Under the pieces are notes generated by a model, which saw nothing but the letters and a program-made list of their open reading frames with translations, was not told the DNA's origin and did not search any database. Below are positions 1 to 11,929 of a stretch of 64,000 nucleotides of DNA, piece by piece. This stretch comes from Ursus arctos (Eukaryota > Chordata > Mammalia > Carnivora > Ursidae). A program made the translations under genes and the position numbers. Within the stretch, counting starts at the first letter, position 1. The number at the start of each line of letters is the position of its first letter. Location: contig NW_026623056.1 of NCBI RefSeq assembly GCF_023065955.2, positions 92,069,256 through 92,133,255 on the forward strand, in the 5' to 3' direction.

Positions 1-3000
1 GCCTCAGACCTGCTGCTTTCCTTCACCTTTGGTCAGTTTGGCTCCAGGCTTAGTTCAACCAAACGCACGTCTGTGTTCAATGGGTTTTCCAGATGGTGAG
101 CTCACGCTCCTCCGCTCCCGTCTCGTGGACATTCTGGTCATCAGAATCCTTTCCTGCTACGTGGCACCTCGCCCTTTGTTCCAGGAACCGGTGAGGGCAG
201 CAGGCGGGAGGCTGGCTCGGGTGACCCTGGCCGTTCCGCACGTCCCCCCTGGCCTTGCTGGCCGACCGTTTGTGGGTGATCCTTCGTGCAGCCTCAGGCC
301 TCCCAGAGACCCCGTTCTTTTCTCGCTCGGTGACCGCAGTGACTGCCAGTATGACGTGTCTGTTCTCTCAGACGGGGTCCCCCTTCCTGCAGGTGGAAGT
401 GGACTCTGGCCTCCGGCCTCTGGGGCCTCCCACCGTGAAAGCCTTCACCTGGGCCACCTGCTAACCAGGAGGCAGGGCTGGGGGGCTCTATGGACACTTC
501 CATGGCTGGGAGCGTGGCTGGGACACCTCGGGGCTGAGGGTCCTGTGCAGCAGGTGGGCTCTGTGTTGGGGCAGGCCCGAGACTGGTGGGGTGGTGGCTG
601 GCTTTCTCTGAGCTTACTCTGGGCCCTGGGACGTGGGAGACCGCCAGGGGGTTTCGAAAGGCCACAGACCCCTGGGCAGGTGTGGCCGTCCCTTTTGGGC
701 TCCTTGGGGGAGTTATGACAGTATTTGGACAGTGAGGCAAATGCTGGATTCAGTGGGCCTCAGGCCCTCAGGGCCACCTCTGTGGGTAATGGAAGAGTAG
801 GTGCTGTCCAGGGCTCCCCTTGGACCACAGCAGCCCAAGAGCTATCATGGACAGCACTGCTGACCCGAAAACGTCAGCAGGCCCCTGCGACCACCCGTGG
901 GACTTCCAAGACATGCATGAATAAAGCCACACATGCGAGTCCCGTGACCACTCCGCCAGCCGCCCAGGAGGCTGAGCCCCTGAAGAGGGCGCCTGCAGGC
1001 GGAGGTGAACCCAGGGGGGCAGGGGCCTGGAGGTCTGGTCGGTCAGCACCCCTCCCGTGCCATCCGGATGGTGGGACGGCTGATGGGGCTGCAGAGAGGG
1101 AAGTGCTCTGAGCGAGGCAGAAATCTCTGCTATTTCTTACTCACAAAAATGTACATTTGCTTTTGCAACCAGCAGACCAGGAGCAGGACAGGAGGCGCGG
1201 CCGGCCTTACGGGAGTGTGCTGGCAGGAGCTCGTGACGGCAGAGGCCACCCCACTTGCATCCACGTCCCTTGGCCCTGGAGGAAGCAGGGCAGGGAGAGA
1301 GAGGCCAGAAGTGGAACCAGGGGCTTTTGGAGGCCGTTGGGGGCCAGTGGTGGGGGAGGGGTGCCCTCACCTGGAAGCGACCAGGATAACCTTGCAGGCC
1401 CCCCGTTGCTGCCCACCCTCATGGGAGTGGTTTCGTCCTGTTATCCACTTGGCCTGGTCCTGTCTCTTCCCCTGGGTTCCTCCCATGCCCTGGGGCCCTG
1501 TCCTTTGGGTCAGCAGTGGGAGCTACTGTTCCCAGGTCCCCTTCCTCCATCAAGCGGTCATTCCCCTGAGAAGGGAGAGTATTTGGGCCAGGACCTGGCA
1601 GAGAAGGGTGAGCCCTTTGGGGAACTGGGGAAGAGGGGGAGGGCTGTGGGGAGACCCTAGCAGGTGGGGCCGCAAGGCCAGGGCCCCCTGTGAGCTGCAA
1701 GGAGACACATGCCATTTTCTCAATGGTGCAGTGTTGATGTGGACCCCAGAAACAGGACCCCAAAAGCGGCTCTGTTCCCCAGGTGCTGCTTGTGGAGTCT
1801 ATCAAATGAGATGGTACGGCCCCCCTCTACCTACTCCCCCCCCCCCCCCCGGCCCCAGGGGCCACTGGCCTCTCATTCTCCCCTGCCCCAGGCCAGTGCT
1901 CACCCCCACTGTCAGACGGGAGGGCACAGCCAGGAAGGCCCCGGGGGCAGGTGTCCTAATCCTGTATGTGGCTGTGAAGTCAGCGGTGGGGATGCGGCCT
2001 GAAAAGTCACTCCAGATCTGTTTGGGGAAAGCAGCTGTCTGGGCCTGGAGGATCACAGTTCGGGTTCCCTGGAAGGAAAACGGGCAATCTCCCTCTTCTT
2101 CTCCGAAGTTGTTATTTGTGCAGAGATTTCCTGGAAACTTCAGTGAGCCTCCCCTCAGGCAGATGGCCTTGTAATTACTCTCCAGCTGGTGGCTGCTTGG
2201 CCTCCCCTGGGTGCCTGTCGGCCACGCAGGCTGCTGAGTCCGCCCTGGCTTCCTGGAAGCCCCCTCCGCCCCCACCGTCCGCCGCCGACACGGGGAGACG
2301 AGTCCGCGGCCGGGCTGGAATTCGCCCTGTCCAGACGGATGCACGCGGTTTGGAATGTGTGACAGACTGAATGAAGTCTTTCTGCCTGTGGAGAAGGGGC
2401 TGCAAAGTGAAGAAACAGTGCGAGCAGAATCCGAGGGTGTCTGTCTGACCGAGTCGGGAGGGAGGGGGCCTCCGTCCACCAGCTGCTCGCCTTGACCCTT
2501 GGGGCTGTCGAGCCCGAGGGACATGGGTCTCCAGTGCCAGAGGATGTCGTGACACAGCATCCCTCAGAGCGGGGGCCACAAATGACCGAAACCCAAAATG
2601 ACCACGAAGGTCCAACAATTTTAGTTTTAAAAATGACCCGGCACCCTCTGCCACTGGACACAGCCACGGCTTTTCTCCGTGGTCATCGCGGCTGCCCTCG
2701 TGGTGCTGGTGCAAGTGTAAGCCCTCCATCCTTCACTGTCCCCTGTGCCTGTTCTGGTTTTTCTAGACGCTCCGCCGTCTCGGGCAGACCTTGCCCTGTG
2801 TGCCCCATCTGGGGTCCAGCCACCTAGCAGACACCTGGGGCTGTCCCCAACCCCCCGTCCACTGTAGCGTGGGACCGCCCAAACAGGGTCCTGCTAATGG
2901 CTGTGTGGCTCTCCGGACATGTGCTCAGAATGCCTTCCCGGGATCGCCAAGGGTCCGATACTGCTGGTTCCTTCGGGGTGCCGTCTGAGAAACGGACCTG

Positions 3001-3587
3001 TTCATGGACGGGAGGCTGTGGATTCTTCCAAGGCCAGGCCAGGGAGATTTCATCGTTTGGACTGATTTCATCATTTTGTTAAATTCAGAGGTGCGGTAGG
3101 ACAGCCCCTTCACCGTCTGATTTTCTCCCCAGGAAGTGGAGCGTTTCCCCAAAAGTTGGTTTGCCTTTTGGAAGACAGAGCTCTCGGAGGCCGGTTCTGC
3201 CCTGGTTCCCACGCGGATTGCAATAGCGCTGCTCCCATGGCATGGCTGCAAAGGAGGGAAGCAGCCCCCCAGGTGAGCCCCGGGACCCATCCCCATCCCC
3301 TTTCTGCACAGAGGTGAGTACGTGGAAGACCCCGGCCCAGGGCACCCTCCCCAGGGACCCGAGGGGAGCTGCAGCAGCAGGCGGTTACAGAACAGAAGCA
3401 CAAGGAGGGAAAGAGGTTTCCGACAGCAGAGATCCAACAGGGGGGACAACCCTGTCCTCTGGCCGTGTCTCCTGGAGCGGGGAGGGGCTGTGTGGGAGCG
3501 CCTCCTGCGTCCAGGTGACCCCCCCCGCCCCGCCCTCCTCCGTGAGGGCATCTGAAGGTGGAGGCTGACTCTGGGGGGAAGATCAGG
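1..3587. other. Unique GC-rich DNA, no gene recognised
   Basis: Open frames here, including a 389-codon one on the plus strand from 1005, have no recognisable domain, no repeat of codon-like conservation and no convincing splice context, so I treat them as chance frames in GC-rich DNA. A 15-base C run lies at 1836-1850. Less GC-rich stretches near 2000-2180 and 2340-2430 look like ordinary unique sequence and could be conserved non-coding DNA, but nothing proves it. Confidence 0.5.
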
Positions 3588-4161
3588 GGCCCATTCTCAT
3601 TACTCGCGGATTCCATAATTGTGAATTCTCTTATTCACTAAAATTTATTTGTCACCTCAACATCAACGCTTGGCGCTTTCCTGGACATTCTCGACGTTCT
3701 CGGACCTTCGCAGAGAGGTGACACATCTGATGTGCGCGTGCCCAGGTTGAACCAGGGCATGCTCCGCCTTCTCCTTCGGGTCACTATGTCAAATGTCCTC
3801 TTCAGTCCATCCATACTGTGCGTCTCGCATCTGTGTGCTTTTTGCTGGTGATCTCGCAGTTTAAAGTGGCCCCCGGCAGCGGGAAGTGCTGTCTGGTGCG
3901 CTGGCGTACGCCTCACGGGGAGAACACGGGTGCAGATGAGCCAGGGCTGGGAGGTCAGCATTGATGCGTCAACAGTGCATACGAAATAAGGTGTCTTTAC
4001 ACAGAAGCACGCATCAAGCAAGGTCACATAGGGATTGATGGACAACAGTGTGACCAGAGACTCTCGGGAACCGATCTGCTTTCCCCCCGGGAGCGACGAC
4101 GGTTCAGTGTTCTCGAATTCAGGGTCGGCAGCGACTGTACGATATCGAGGATCTGCTCTAC
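3588..4161 (+). mobile_element. Tigger-family DNA transposon fossil, internally deleted
   Basis: The left part carries the 'ctcgcggattccataatt' type terminal region of Tigger (pogo branch of Tc1/mariner). The stretch around 3835-3880 matches the start of the transposase frame (gctttttgctggtgat, then tttaaagtggccccc). From about 3960 the text jumps to the helix-turn-helix part of the gene (gcatcaacagtgcatacgaaataaggtgtc pattern, broken by a stop) and then to the far end (gttcagtgttctcgaattcag). Most of the transposase is missing, so this is a non-autonomous or deleted copy, inert and old. GC substitutions are unusually many for this family. The subfamily is uncertain. Confidence 0.75.
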
Positions 4162-4585
4162 TTCGGAGAATGCTAGAAAGAGAGCAGCAGAAGCCACACC
4201 GTGGTCTGGCTACGAAGGGGCCTGGCATGTCTGTGTCGGAGCCTTGGGGTCTCCCCGGCTAAGCTGCCGGCACAGACACTTTTGCATTCAGGGCGTTTCT
4301 GTGGGTGGACATTGTGGGGTGGCCCCACAGCCATCTCAGCCTCCTGCCTGGCCAGCACCAGTTGCAGAAGTGGAAGCCAATTACTTGCTTTTCCGTCTCC
4401 CTTGCTGCTCAGGGGGCTCCCGAGACCGTGTCCTGGAGCACGAGCTGTGAACTGGTCTCCTGGGAGTGGGGTCCCAGGGAGCAGCTTTGGCTCCCTAATG
4501 CGGGGTCTCCGACCCCACCTCCTCTTCCAGCCCAGCATGGAGCTGAGGGCTGCTTTGTTTTTCACTTTGCCAAGTGTTTTTCTTT

Positions 4586-4905
4586 ACAGTGCTTCCCCCT
4601 GATTTGCTCCAAGACCCCCAGGGGATGTCTGAAACCGCAGATAGTACAAAGCCCTGGATAGCCTGTGCTTTCCTCGACATACAGACCTGTGATAGAGTTT
4701 AATTTATAAACCAGGCACAGTAAGAGATTAGCAACAGTAACTACTAATAAGCTAGAACCATTACAACAGAATACTGTAATGAACGTTGTGCGGATGTGGT
4801 CTCTCTCTCAAAATACCTTGCTGTGCTGTGCCCGCCTTCCCGCTCCTTGTGCCCACGTGAGATGACAAGGTACCCATGCGGTGGGGTGAAGCCAGTGGGT
4901 GGTGC
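4586..4905. mobile_element. Tigger-like (MER44-type) DNA transposon fossil
   Basis: The motifs 'gatgtctgaaaccgcagat', 'gtttaatttataaaccagg', 'cacagtaagagattagcaa' and 'tgtggtctctctctcaaaa' follow one another in the order seen in a common mammalian pogo/Tigger-type element. The left edge shows a degraded inverted-repeat-like end (cagtgcttccccctgattt). The right end fades into unique DNA near 4905, so the copy is truncated or too diverged to follow. It holds no coding capacity. I am sure of the repeat, less of the subfamily. Confidence 0.7.
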
Positions 4906-5034
4906 GGGCGGGGCGCAGCTCAGGCTCCCAGTCTGTTCTGGCCGCAGGAGGCAAACATGCTCAGTGCCTCACGGGCCGCGGATCTCTGAGATCCTGATGG
5001 TCCGTGAAAGAGGCTGCCCCTCGTGCAACCGCCC

Positions 5035-5215
5035 GCTGGAGTCGTTTGCGAGCCGCAGCGGCGCTTCTGGGCTCCAGTCCGGGCTCGGCCGCCTTCCGGC
5101 TGCGTAGCACGGGACCTGCGGGCCGCCGCGCCCCGGCGCTGTCATCAGCGCAGAAGCCCTAACACCCGGAATGGTGTTCGACACAAGCTTAGAGCTCAAT
5201 AAATATTTGGAAGAT
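5035..5215 (+). mobile_element. MIR SINE, GC-drifted copy
   Basis: The core resembles MIR ('ggctccagtccgggctcgg' then 'ggctgcgtagcacgggacc'), and the right end shows the classic MIR tail 'gagctcaataaatatttgg'. The middle has gained many CpGs and overlaps a CpG-rich patch running to about 5390. MIR is an ancient tRNA-derived SINE mobilised by L2; this copy is inert. Confidence 0.65.
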
Positions 5216-5395
5216 CGAAGCTTGCCTCTGGCTGCCATTGTACGTGCGGAGCGGCAGGGCCCAGGAAAAGGCTCAGAGCCAAGCGGGCCGGCGGTCGATG
5301 CCGATCGGTGCCGGCTGTCACTGTCCAGCGGGGCCTGGGGCAGGGTCTGCGGACGGCGGGCCCGTGGCGGCTTGAGACGCCGGTTAGGTTTCGTG
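5040..5395. promoter_or_regulatory. CpG-rich patch (possible CpG island)
   Basis: CpG dinucleotides are dense (for example 'ggccgccgcgccccggcgc', 'gccggcggtcgatgccgat') compared with flanking DNA, where CpG is depleted as expected for a mammal. The patch overlaps a MIR and has no recognisable first exon or TATA element, so promoter function is only a possibility. Confidence 0.3.
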
Positions 5396-6624
5396 GCTGC
5401 ACCGCAAGAGCCTTCCTCCCGGCCTGGCTCACTCACCTCTCCCCTTCCCACCCGCACTGCTTTCTCTCAGCCCGGGTGAACCTCATCCTTGAGCTGCAAG
5501 AAGTCGCCTTCACTCTCCCTTGGCGGGAACGCGAAGTCCATGTGGTTCAGGCCTCGTCAGGCGGGTGTTCTGGGGCCTGGCTGGTAACTGCACAGCTTTG
5601 GGTCTTGTTCCGGGCCTCCCCTGCCTCTACCTCTTCTGGGCTCACCTCCTTCCTGCAGCTGGAAATCCAAGGGGAGGAAATGAAGGCCAGACGGAGGGAG
5701 GGAGTCAAGAGGCTTCCCCTTTGAGCTTCTGAAACCTGAGTTTTTTTTCTAGTTTTGTGAATTTGGACAGGCTCTGTGAGTGAGACGCCTGCACATAGCC
5801 GCTGGGGTAAGAAGCCGTGTGGTGGGCCTCTTGGAGGCCCTTGGCTGCCGACGGCCGTCCCTCTCAGCCCCGAGTTCTGGGGGCTCCAGGCTGCCAGATT
5901 CAGGTCACAGCCCCCAGGGCGGCCCGAGCTCCGGCCTTACACCTTGGGGCCCAGCTTTCCCTGCTCTCCCGCATGAATACTGCACTGCATAGATGCTGTG
6001 TGCGTGGGAGGAAGGCAAGGCGAGCGCGAGCAGAGCAGAGGCGGCAGGCCGTCCGGCTGCCGGGACACGGGAGCCTCGGGCTTCGTCACCTTCCTGATGG
6101 GGCCGTCCTCCTCCGGGCCTTTAGTCCTTCAGTGATGACTGCAAACCCTCTGGGGTAGGGTCTGTTGGGGCTTCTCAGAGGGGACGCACCCGTTCTAGGG
6201 GCCTCCGGTCTCCGCATATGTACATAAAAAGCCAAAACAGGGTTTTGGAAACCGCACACAGCATGTTTATATGTAACTAATGAGCCTTTAGCATGGAAGA
6301 ATTAAATGCCACGCGATCGTGCTATTCAAAACGCAGTTACGGGGCTTATTAAAAACATCACTTCGTGATGCGCGTGGCTAACAAGGTCAAGTTTGAAGGC
6401 GCCAGGAGACTCTTGTCTCCCTTCAGTCCTGATGGGACGCTCTGAGGCTTCCTGGGGGAGGGGCTCCCCTGACCAGCCCCAGGGACGACCCATCACTTCT
6501 GTCTTCCCAGGGCTGACCAAGCAGCCCGGTTCCTCAGCCTGCGGGGTCTGCCCCCGGTGAGCTGGTCGGTTGGGTTCATTTGTATCAGGCACGATGGTCT
6601 GCTCGGTCTCCCCAAGGCAGGGCG
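5396..6624. other. Unique DNA with AT-rich island at about 6215-6400
   Basis: No gene or repeat recognised over most of this stretch. At 6215-6400 the composition drops sharply to AT-rich (tacataaaaagccaaaacag, tttatatgtaactaatgag), unlike both flanks, which is a common look for conserved non-coding elements in GC-rich mammalian DNA. Conservation itself cannot be seen from one sequence. Confidence 0.3.
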
Positions 6625-7030
6625 AGCTCTGTGGGGGCCGGGTGATGTCCACATCCCCCCGCCGAGAACTATTAGCTTACACAGCAGAAGACGTGATCAC
6701 GTTAAGGATCTCGAGAGGAGGAGGAGTGTATGGGGATTAGCGGGGGGCCCTAAGTCCCGTCACGTGTGCCCTTACAGAGGGAGGCAGGGGGAGGCCAGAC
6801 GGACACACGGAGAAGCCGGAGCTGAGAGAGATGGGGTCACAGCCAGGGATGTTGGGGGGCCCCCAGGAGCTGGAAGAGGCAGGAAGGGTCGTCCCCAGAT
6901 CTCCGGAGGGAGCACGGCTAACAGCTCGATTTCAGACTTCTGGCCTCCAGAACATTGAGAGAAGACATTCCTTTTGTTCTAAGCCACCTCATTCGTAGTA
7001 ATTTGTTCTGGAAGCCCTAGGACACAAACA
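6625..7030 (+). mobile_element. MLT1/MaLR LTR
   Basis: The motif order is that of a mammalian apparent LTR retrotransposon (MaLR) LTR: 'gatgtccacatcccc', 'cacgttaaggatctcgag', 'cccttacagagggaggcag', 'gacttctggcctccagaac', 'gttctaagccacctcattc', 'gtagtaatttgttctgg', ending at 'gaagccctaggacacaaa'. This is the LTR of a non-coding endogenous retrovirus-like element; no internal gene is attached. Confidence 0.8.
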
Positions 7031-8289
7031 CAGGCATTTTTATCTTTGTGCCTTTGTTCTTTCATTTTCACACTTGGTTCACCCCGGTCTCCTCCCGCCG
7101 GGCTGAGTGCATTCTCTGCCGCCTAGCAGAGAGCGTCTTCACACATCCCGCATGACCTCGCCTTCCTGGGACCCCAGCGCCCGTGGCTACACTCGGAGCA
7201 TCTGCAGATCTGGTTCACTGTCTGGGACACAGCCTGGCCATGGGGCTTTAGAAAGCTGTCCTGCAGATCTCAGCTCCGTGGTTCAAGCCCAGGCTGGTCC
7301 CGCTCCAAGTGGGGGGCGGTGCGTCCTGGCGGGCGGCCCCTTAGCTGTGCGCAGAGGCGCCGAGCAGGCTTGGCCCACGCTTAGCACGGCCTCTCTCTGC
7401 AGACAGCGAGCGTCCGTCGGGCTAGACCGAGCACCCTGACCATGGCGGTTGCTAACACCTGTATTTTAATTTTTCTGGACTTTCTGAAACATGGCTGAGC
7501 CACGTTGAACACGCAGAGAAGACCGTCCCTCTCCTCCCTCTGTTTGAGCTGCGAAAGCGGTAAACCCACTCCCGGAGTGCCGTTGCTTGATGACTCTTGT
7601 TTGCTTCATTGCTTGAGCCGCACGATAGATAACGGCCAAGGTCCTGGTACCAGTGCGTGCAGTCAGGAGCAAAGCTGTGGCTCTTAGGAGTGGCGTGCGC
7701 AGCCCAAGGACTCGGCCTCACCCCGGGAGCCTGGCTGGGGTGGCCGCTCAGCTGTGACCGGGCAGCCAGTGAGACCACGAGCCCCTGTGCCCTGAGGTGC
7801 CCTGTCCCAGCAAGGAAGCCAGCGGTGCTGGCTCGCAGGATCGAGCGGCTCCCGTCCCCAGACCTGTCTTGGTCGGAAGGGGCAGGGTCTCCAAGCCCTA
7901 GGACTTCTGGGTCCCGGGCCCCCATCCACGTGGTCAGACGCCTTCTCCCTTAGGCGATCTGCCTCAGCTGAAAACAAGCATGGCATTTGCAATGGCGCTT
8001 GAATCCCCCTCGAAAGCTGCTCTCCCTGAGGGGACCCTCCTGCCTGGCAGCCATTGAAGGAAAAGAAGAGAACATTTCCCTGCGCCGATTTTATTAATTA
8101 AAAATGTTTATCTTCTCATATTTGAATGAGTAACACATTCACAGGCTCAAAATCCGGAAGGCACCCCACCCCATGTTAGCGATCGAAACGGCGAGGTGTT
8201 TGTTGGCAGGAGAGAGACGTGCCGACCGGCACCACCGCACAGACGGCCCCACCGGCCGCCCCGCGGATCGGCGACAAGGGGCAAAGCAG
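7031..8289. other. Unique DNA, no gene recognised
   Basis: A mildly AT-rich stretch at 7440-7680 and another at 8080-8170 interrupt GC-rich DNA. The second may be part of the L1 that follows. No exon, RNA gene or clear repeat is supported. Confidence 0.4.
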
Positions 8290-9420
8290 CGCAACCGAGG
8301 AAGGACGGCCTTTCAGCAGCCAGCGTGGGCACAACTGGATATTCGTGGGCCTTGACCGGAGTCTCACACCTGATAGGACAAGGAATTCCGAAGGGATCAC
8401 GGGTCAGATGTCAAGCATCATACTAAAACTCTTGGGAAAAAGTAGGAAATCTCCCGGCTCTAAGGTGACACGGTTTTAGGCTTGACACCAGACAAGCACG
8501 TCCATCGAAGGGCAAATCGATACACTGGACTTCATTCAGCTGGAAAACGTTTGCTCTGAGCAAGATCCTGTGAGGAGGATGGAAAGGCAAGGTACAGACA
8601 GGGGGACGGTCTCTGCGAACTTCGCATCCTACAGAGAGCAAGTGCCGAGACCACACAGGGGTCTCCCACCCTCCACCGTGAGCGCAAACCAGGTAGAACG
8701 CCGGCGGAAGACGCGAACGGACATTGCCGCACCAGGTCTGCGGACGGCGAATGGGTGCAAGCCGGGGGAGGGGGCAGCAGCCTTAGCCAGTCCCACGATG
8801 GGGGAGGGGTGACGGCCGTGCACCGTCAGAGTGGTGGGCCCCCGACAGCGAGCACACCAGCCGTGGCGGGGCGTGGACACAGGGGCGTGGAGGTGCGGCC
8901 GGTGGGAGTGGACAGCGTCCAGCCTCTCTGGACCAGGGTTCCGGTGTTCCTTACGAGACAAGCGTCTGCCTTTCTCCCAGAGGAGTGGAGGCCGTGCTCA
9001 CACAAAAATGTGCACACGACTGTTGACAGCAGCGGGGCTCACAATCGCCCAGATGGCCTTCCACGGGGGGCGGCTGAACTGACCACAGCCCGTCCACACC
9101 TGGCGTGCTCCTCGAGGAGGCAGCGCGGGCCGCAGCTCCCTCGACGGCTTGCTGGGACCTCAGAGAACCGTCCTGCGTGAGGAGATGGGCAACCCCGTTT
9201 CCAGTCATTCTGGGGATGGGTCAGGGCGGTGGTAGCCAGGGGGCAGCACAAGGGACCCTCGGGGTGGGACCGTGTGGTCAACACGTGAAGCTACACGTGT
9301 GTCAGGATCACTTGGACCAAAGCCGCACACGCACGTGTGAGTGTGAGTCAAACTGCTGACATTTGTCAGGTCCGAGCGTATCGATCGATGTCTGTCTGGC
9401 CTGACCCAGAGCCTAGGTTC
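8290..9420 (+). mobile_element. Old L1 ORF2/3'-end fragment, heavily GC-drifted
   Basis: L1 landmarks appear in order: 'acaactggatattcgtggg' (ORF2 region read as 'aaaactggatatccac'), 'ctgatcccc'-poor text replaced by 'aaactcttgggaaaaagta', 'actggacttcattcagctg' (L1 'gggacttcatcaaactg'), 'gcgaacggacattgccgca' (L1 'gaacagacatttttcc'), 'gcggggctcacaatcgccc' (L1 'attattcacaatagcc') and a 3'-UTR-like end near 9290-9420. Normally A-rich L1 text has here become CpG-rich. The frame is destroyed throughout. Confidence 0.6.
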
Positions 9421-10424
9421 ACATTCGGGCTGATACAAAGAAAGGTCGTTATTCACGATGTATCATTGGGCCCAGGCGGGCCAGGGCAGCTCTCCCTGAC
9501 CAGTGCTGTGGTCGGCGAAACTGCCCCCGGGCCGGGCTGGGAGCACCTGATGTCCTGTCTCTGTCCACACCGCCGTCCGGCCAGTGGCAGGAGCACTGCT
9601 GAGATGGAACTGTGGGCCTGGGGCAGTGACCGCCAGGCCGGCCCTTTCCGCCTGAGCCCACTTCACATCTGTGCGGCTTTCTCTCCTGGAGACCACGAGG
9701 CCTTCGCCTATGACTTCAGCCCTTGAAAGTGGAGCTGAGCCCTTATTCCTGGCAGGACAGGAGTAAACTGTGCCCTAAATAGAAATACCATTCACAGGGA
9801 AGCATGTACCATCCATGAATGAGAGAGAACGGTTATATAACTCCTGTAAAAATAGCCGACGTTTAAATGTGTTCAAAGGGTTGGAGGGGAAATCTCCATG
9901 TAAGCTCCTTATGAAATAGACTGGCTTCTGTCACCTGGGGTCTTCGGGGCCACGTAGGAGAAGGACGACTCAGCTGGTTTCGTTCTGGTCTGAGAAGAGG
10001 CGGCTGGCGGAGCGCGTCAGTGAGTAGGCTGCTGGCTGACCCTTTACCTCCTGCGTGGAAGGAAATCCGTTCTCACGCGCTGGTGGCTCTGGGACGGCTT
10101 CGCTGTCAGTGCTGGTGATCGCTCTCTGCTCTACGGGCGTTTCGTGGTGTCTGTCGATTGAGATCCCCTCCGTGCACCCGTCCGGCCGCCCCTTCATGGG
10201 GATGCAGGGCAGGGAAGTGGAGGCTGAGCAAGCTGAGCAGGGGTGCAAGTGACCAACTCTGGTCCCGTGGGCTGGGGTTGCGGGGGCCCCCGCCTCCCAT
10301 CCACCCCTCTTGGGTGAGTCTTGAGCCTCCTGCCACCCCCTCCTTGTCTCACGCCCCCTCCCCACCTGGCTTATCCAACACCAACAACACATTGGGCTCT
10401 TTTCGACTTTCACAGCTGGACCTT
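9421..10424. other. Unique DNA with AT-rich island at 9740-9960
   Basis: The island contains 'gccctaaatagaaatacca', 'ggttatataactcctgtaa' and 'acgtttaaatgtgttcaaa'. It has no match that I recognise among common repeats and stands out from its GC-rich flanks, so it may be a conserved non-coding element. No gene is supported elsewhere in the stretch. Confidence 0.3.
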
Positions 10425-10562
10425 CGATCCTCACTCCACTCCACGAGGAGGCCGCTATTACTATGTCCATTTCACCGAGGGGGACACTGAGGCACAGAGA
10501 GGTTAAGTACGTCACTGCGGGTCACCCTAAGCTGGGATCTGAGCCCAGGCAGATGCGCCCTG
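10425..10562 (-). mobile_element. MIR SINE
   Basis: The text 'gtccatttcaccgaggggg', 'actgaggcacagagaggtt', 'aagtacgtcactgcgggtc' and 'tgggatctgagcccaggca' is the reverse complement of the MIR core (oligo 'gaaactgaggcacagagagg'). Well preserved over about 135 bases. Confidence 0.8.
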
Positions 10563-10789
10563 GGACCCGGACTGGCTGTGACACTGTGGGCTGGAAAATC
10601 CAAACTCCTCCCCCCTCCCCCCAGCCCCCGTGGCGCTCTGTGCTGCTCCTTCTGTGGTGTGTCTGCTTTAACGTACCACGGCAGGTACTGGGGATCGCAT
10701 GTGCACCGGCGGCCCAGGGCACTCCCAAGCCTCGCTCCGGCCCGTGTGATGGAGGCAGGGAGCTGAAATGCTGTTTCAGAGCAGTAAGC

Positions 10790-11095
10790 CCAGAGCTTAC
10801 CAACAAGGGCAGCAAATGTGTAAAGTTGGTGTGCCAAGAAATAAGGCAAAATGCAGGCGCGATGGTGTGCAAAGGGCAGGTGACCATGTAACAGGGGATG
10901 GGGAAAGCCTCCCTGACAGTGTGATATTTGAACACAGACCCAAGGGAAGTGAGGAGGCAGCCACCTGGAGGAAGAGCCATCCAGGTGAAAGAACAGCACA
11001 TGCAAAGGTCCTGGGGCAGTGGCATGCTTCCGTGTTCCAGGAGGGGCAGGCCAGTGACGCTGGAGAGGAGAGGTGGTCATAGAAGGTTCTGACAG
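10790..11095 (+). mobile_element. Ancient mammalian interspersed repeat (family not named)
   Basis: The series 'gggaaagcctccctgacag', 'tgatatttgaacacagacc', 'agaacagcacatgcaaagg', 'tcctggggcagtggcatgc' and 'tgttccaggaggggcaggc' is a text found many times in mammalian genomes. I recognise the repeat but cannot be sure of its family name, so it is left unnamed. Confidence 0.6.
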
Positions 11096-11179
11096 TATTT
11101 GCCTCATTGCCTCCAGAAAGTTTACACCAGTGCATACCCCCAACAACGAAAAGTTTCCCGAGGCAGGAGGGGTCGGAGG

Positions 11180-11315
11180 AAATCGGTCGTGTCCCACATC
11201 TTGATTGTGGTAGTGGTTGTACGGGTTTGGACATCTGTCAGACACACAGACTTGTAGTTTAAATGGGTGTAGCTTATTGCACAGAAATTATACCTCAACT
11301 GAAAATGCACAGAGG
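11180..11315 (+). mobile_element. L1 3' end (old L1M type)
   Basis: The text 'atcttgattgtggtagtgg', 'ttgtacgggtttggacatc', 'tagtttaaatgggtgtagc' and 'aaattatacctcaactgaa' is the standard 3'-terminal sequence of old mammalian L1 elements, ending before a short A-rich run near 11310. Only the 3' end is present, as is typical of 5'-truncated insertions. Confidence 0.8.
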
Positions 11316-11929
11316 AGAATAGTTCCTAAGGGTCGCTGAGCTGTGGGCTGCAGAGCAGGGGTGCAGCCGGCCCTGGGCTCGGGCTCCTGGCACAGCATCT
11401 CCAGCCAAAGCCTGCTCTGTGGGGGGCATTTCCAAGGAGCCGAGGACCCAGCCCTGCTGGCAAGGTCCAAGCCAGGAGGCAGACCACCACTCACCTCACC
11501 TACAGGTGGGCGTTTGAGGGGGGCAGAGGGTGTGTGCGTGCGGGTCCCCAGGGAAGGGGCCATGTCCGGGCAGGTGAGGTGAAGGGGCTGCAGGGAGAGA
11601 AGGTTTGCCGAATCTGGAGCCTAGACCCAGCTGGAGACCAGGGCGCTGTGGCTGGCAAGAGCCCCCTTCTCCTGGAGCTCGCCCCAGAAGACAGAAGTAC
11701 AGAAGGGGCCACCTCTGGGCTTCCCTGGGCGGGGTGTGCCCTGTCTGCCCCTCAAGAGCCCCCCACGCCAGACAGAAACCGAGAGGCTAACACCAGCCCA
11801 ACGTTACCCGTCACCTTACAGGAGACCGTGAGTCAGCCCGGGAGGGGTCTCTGCCAGCTGTGTGCCACTGATGCCCTCCCAGCCACCACCGCCCCCCAAG
11901 AGCCCAGTTTTTAATGCTGGGGCATCACT

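Noticed and set aside
1005..2174. 389-codon plus-strand frame
   Set aside because: Pro/Gly/Trp/Arg-rich noise composition of GC-rich DNA, no domain, and overlapping frames on the other strand look just as good.
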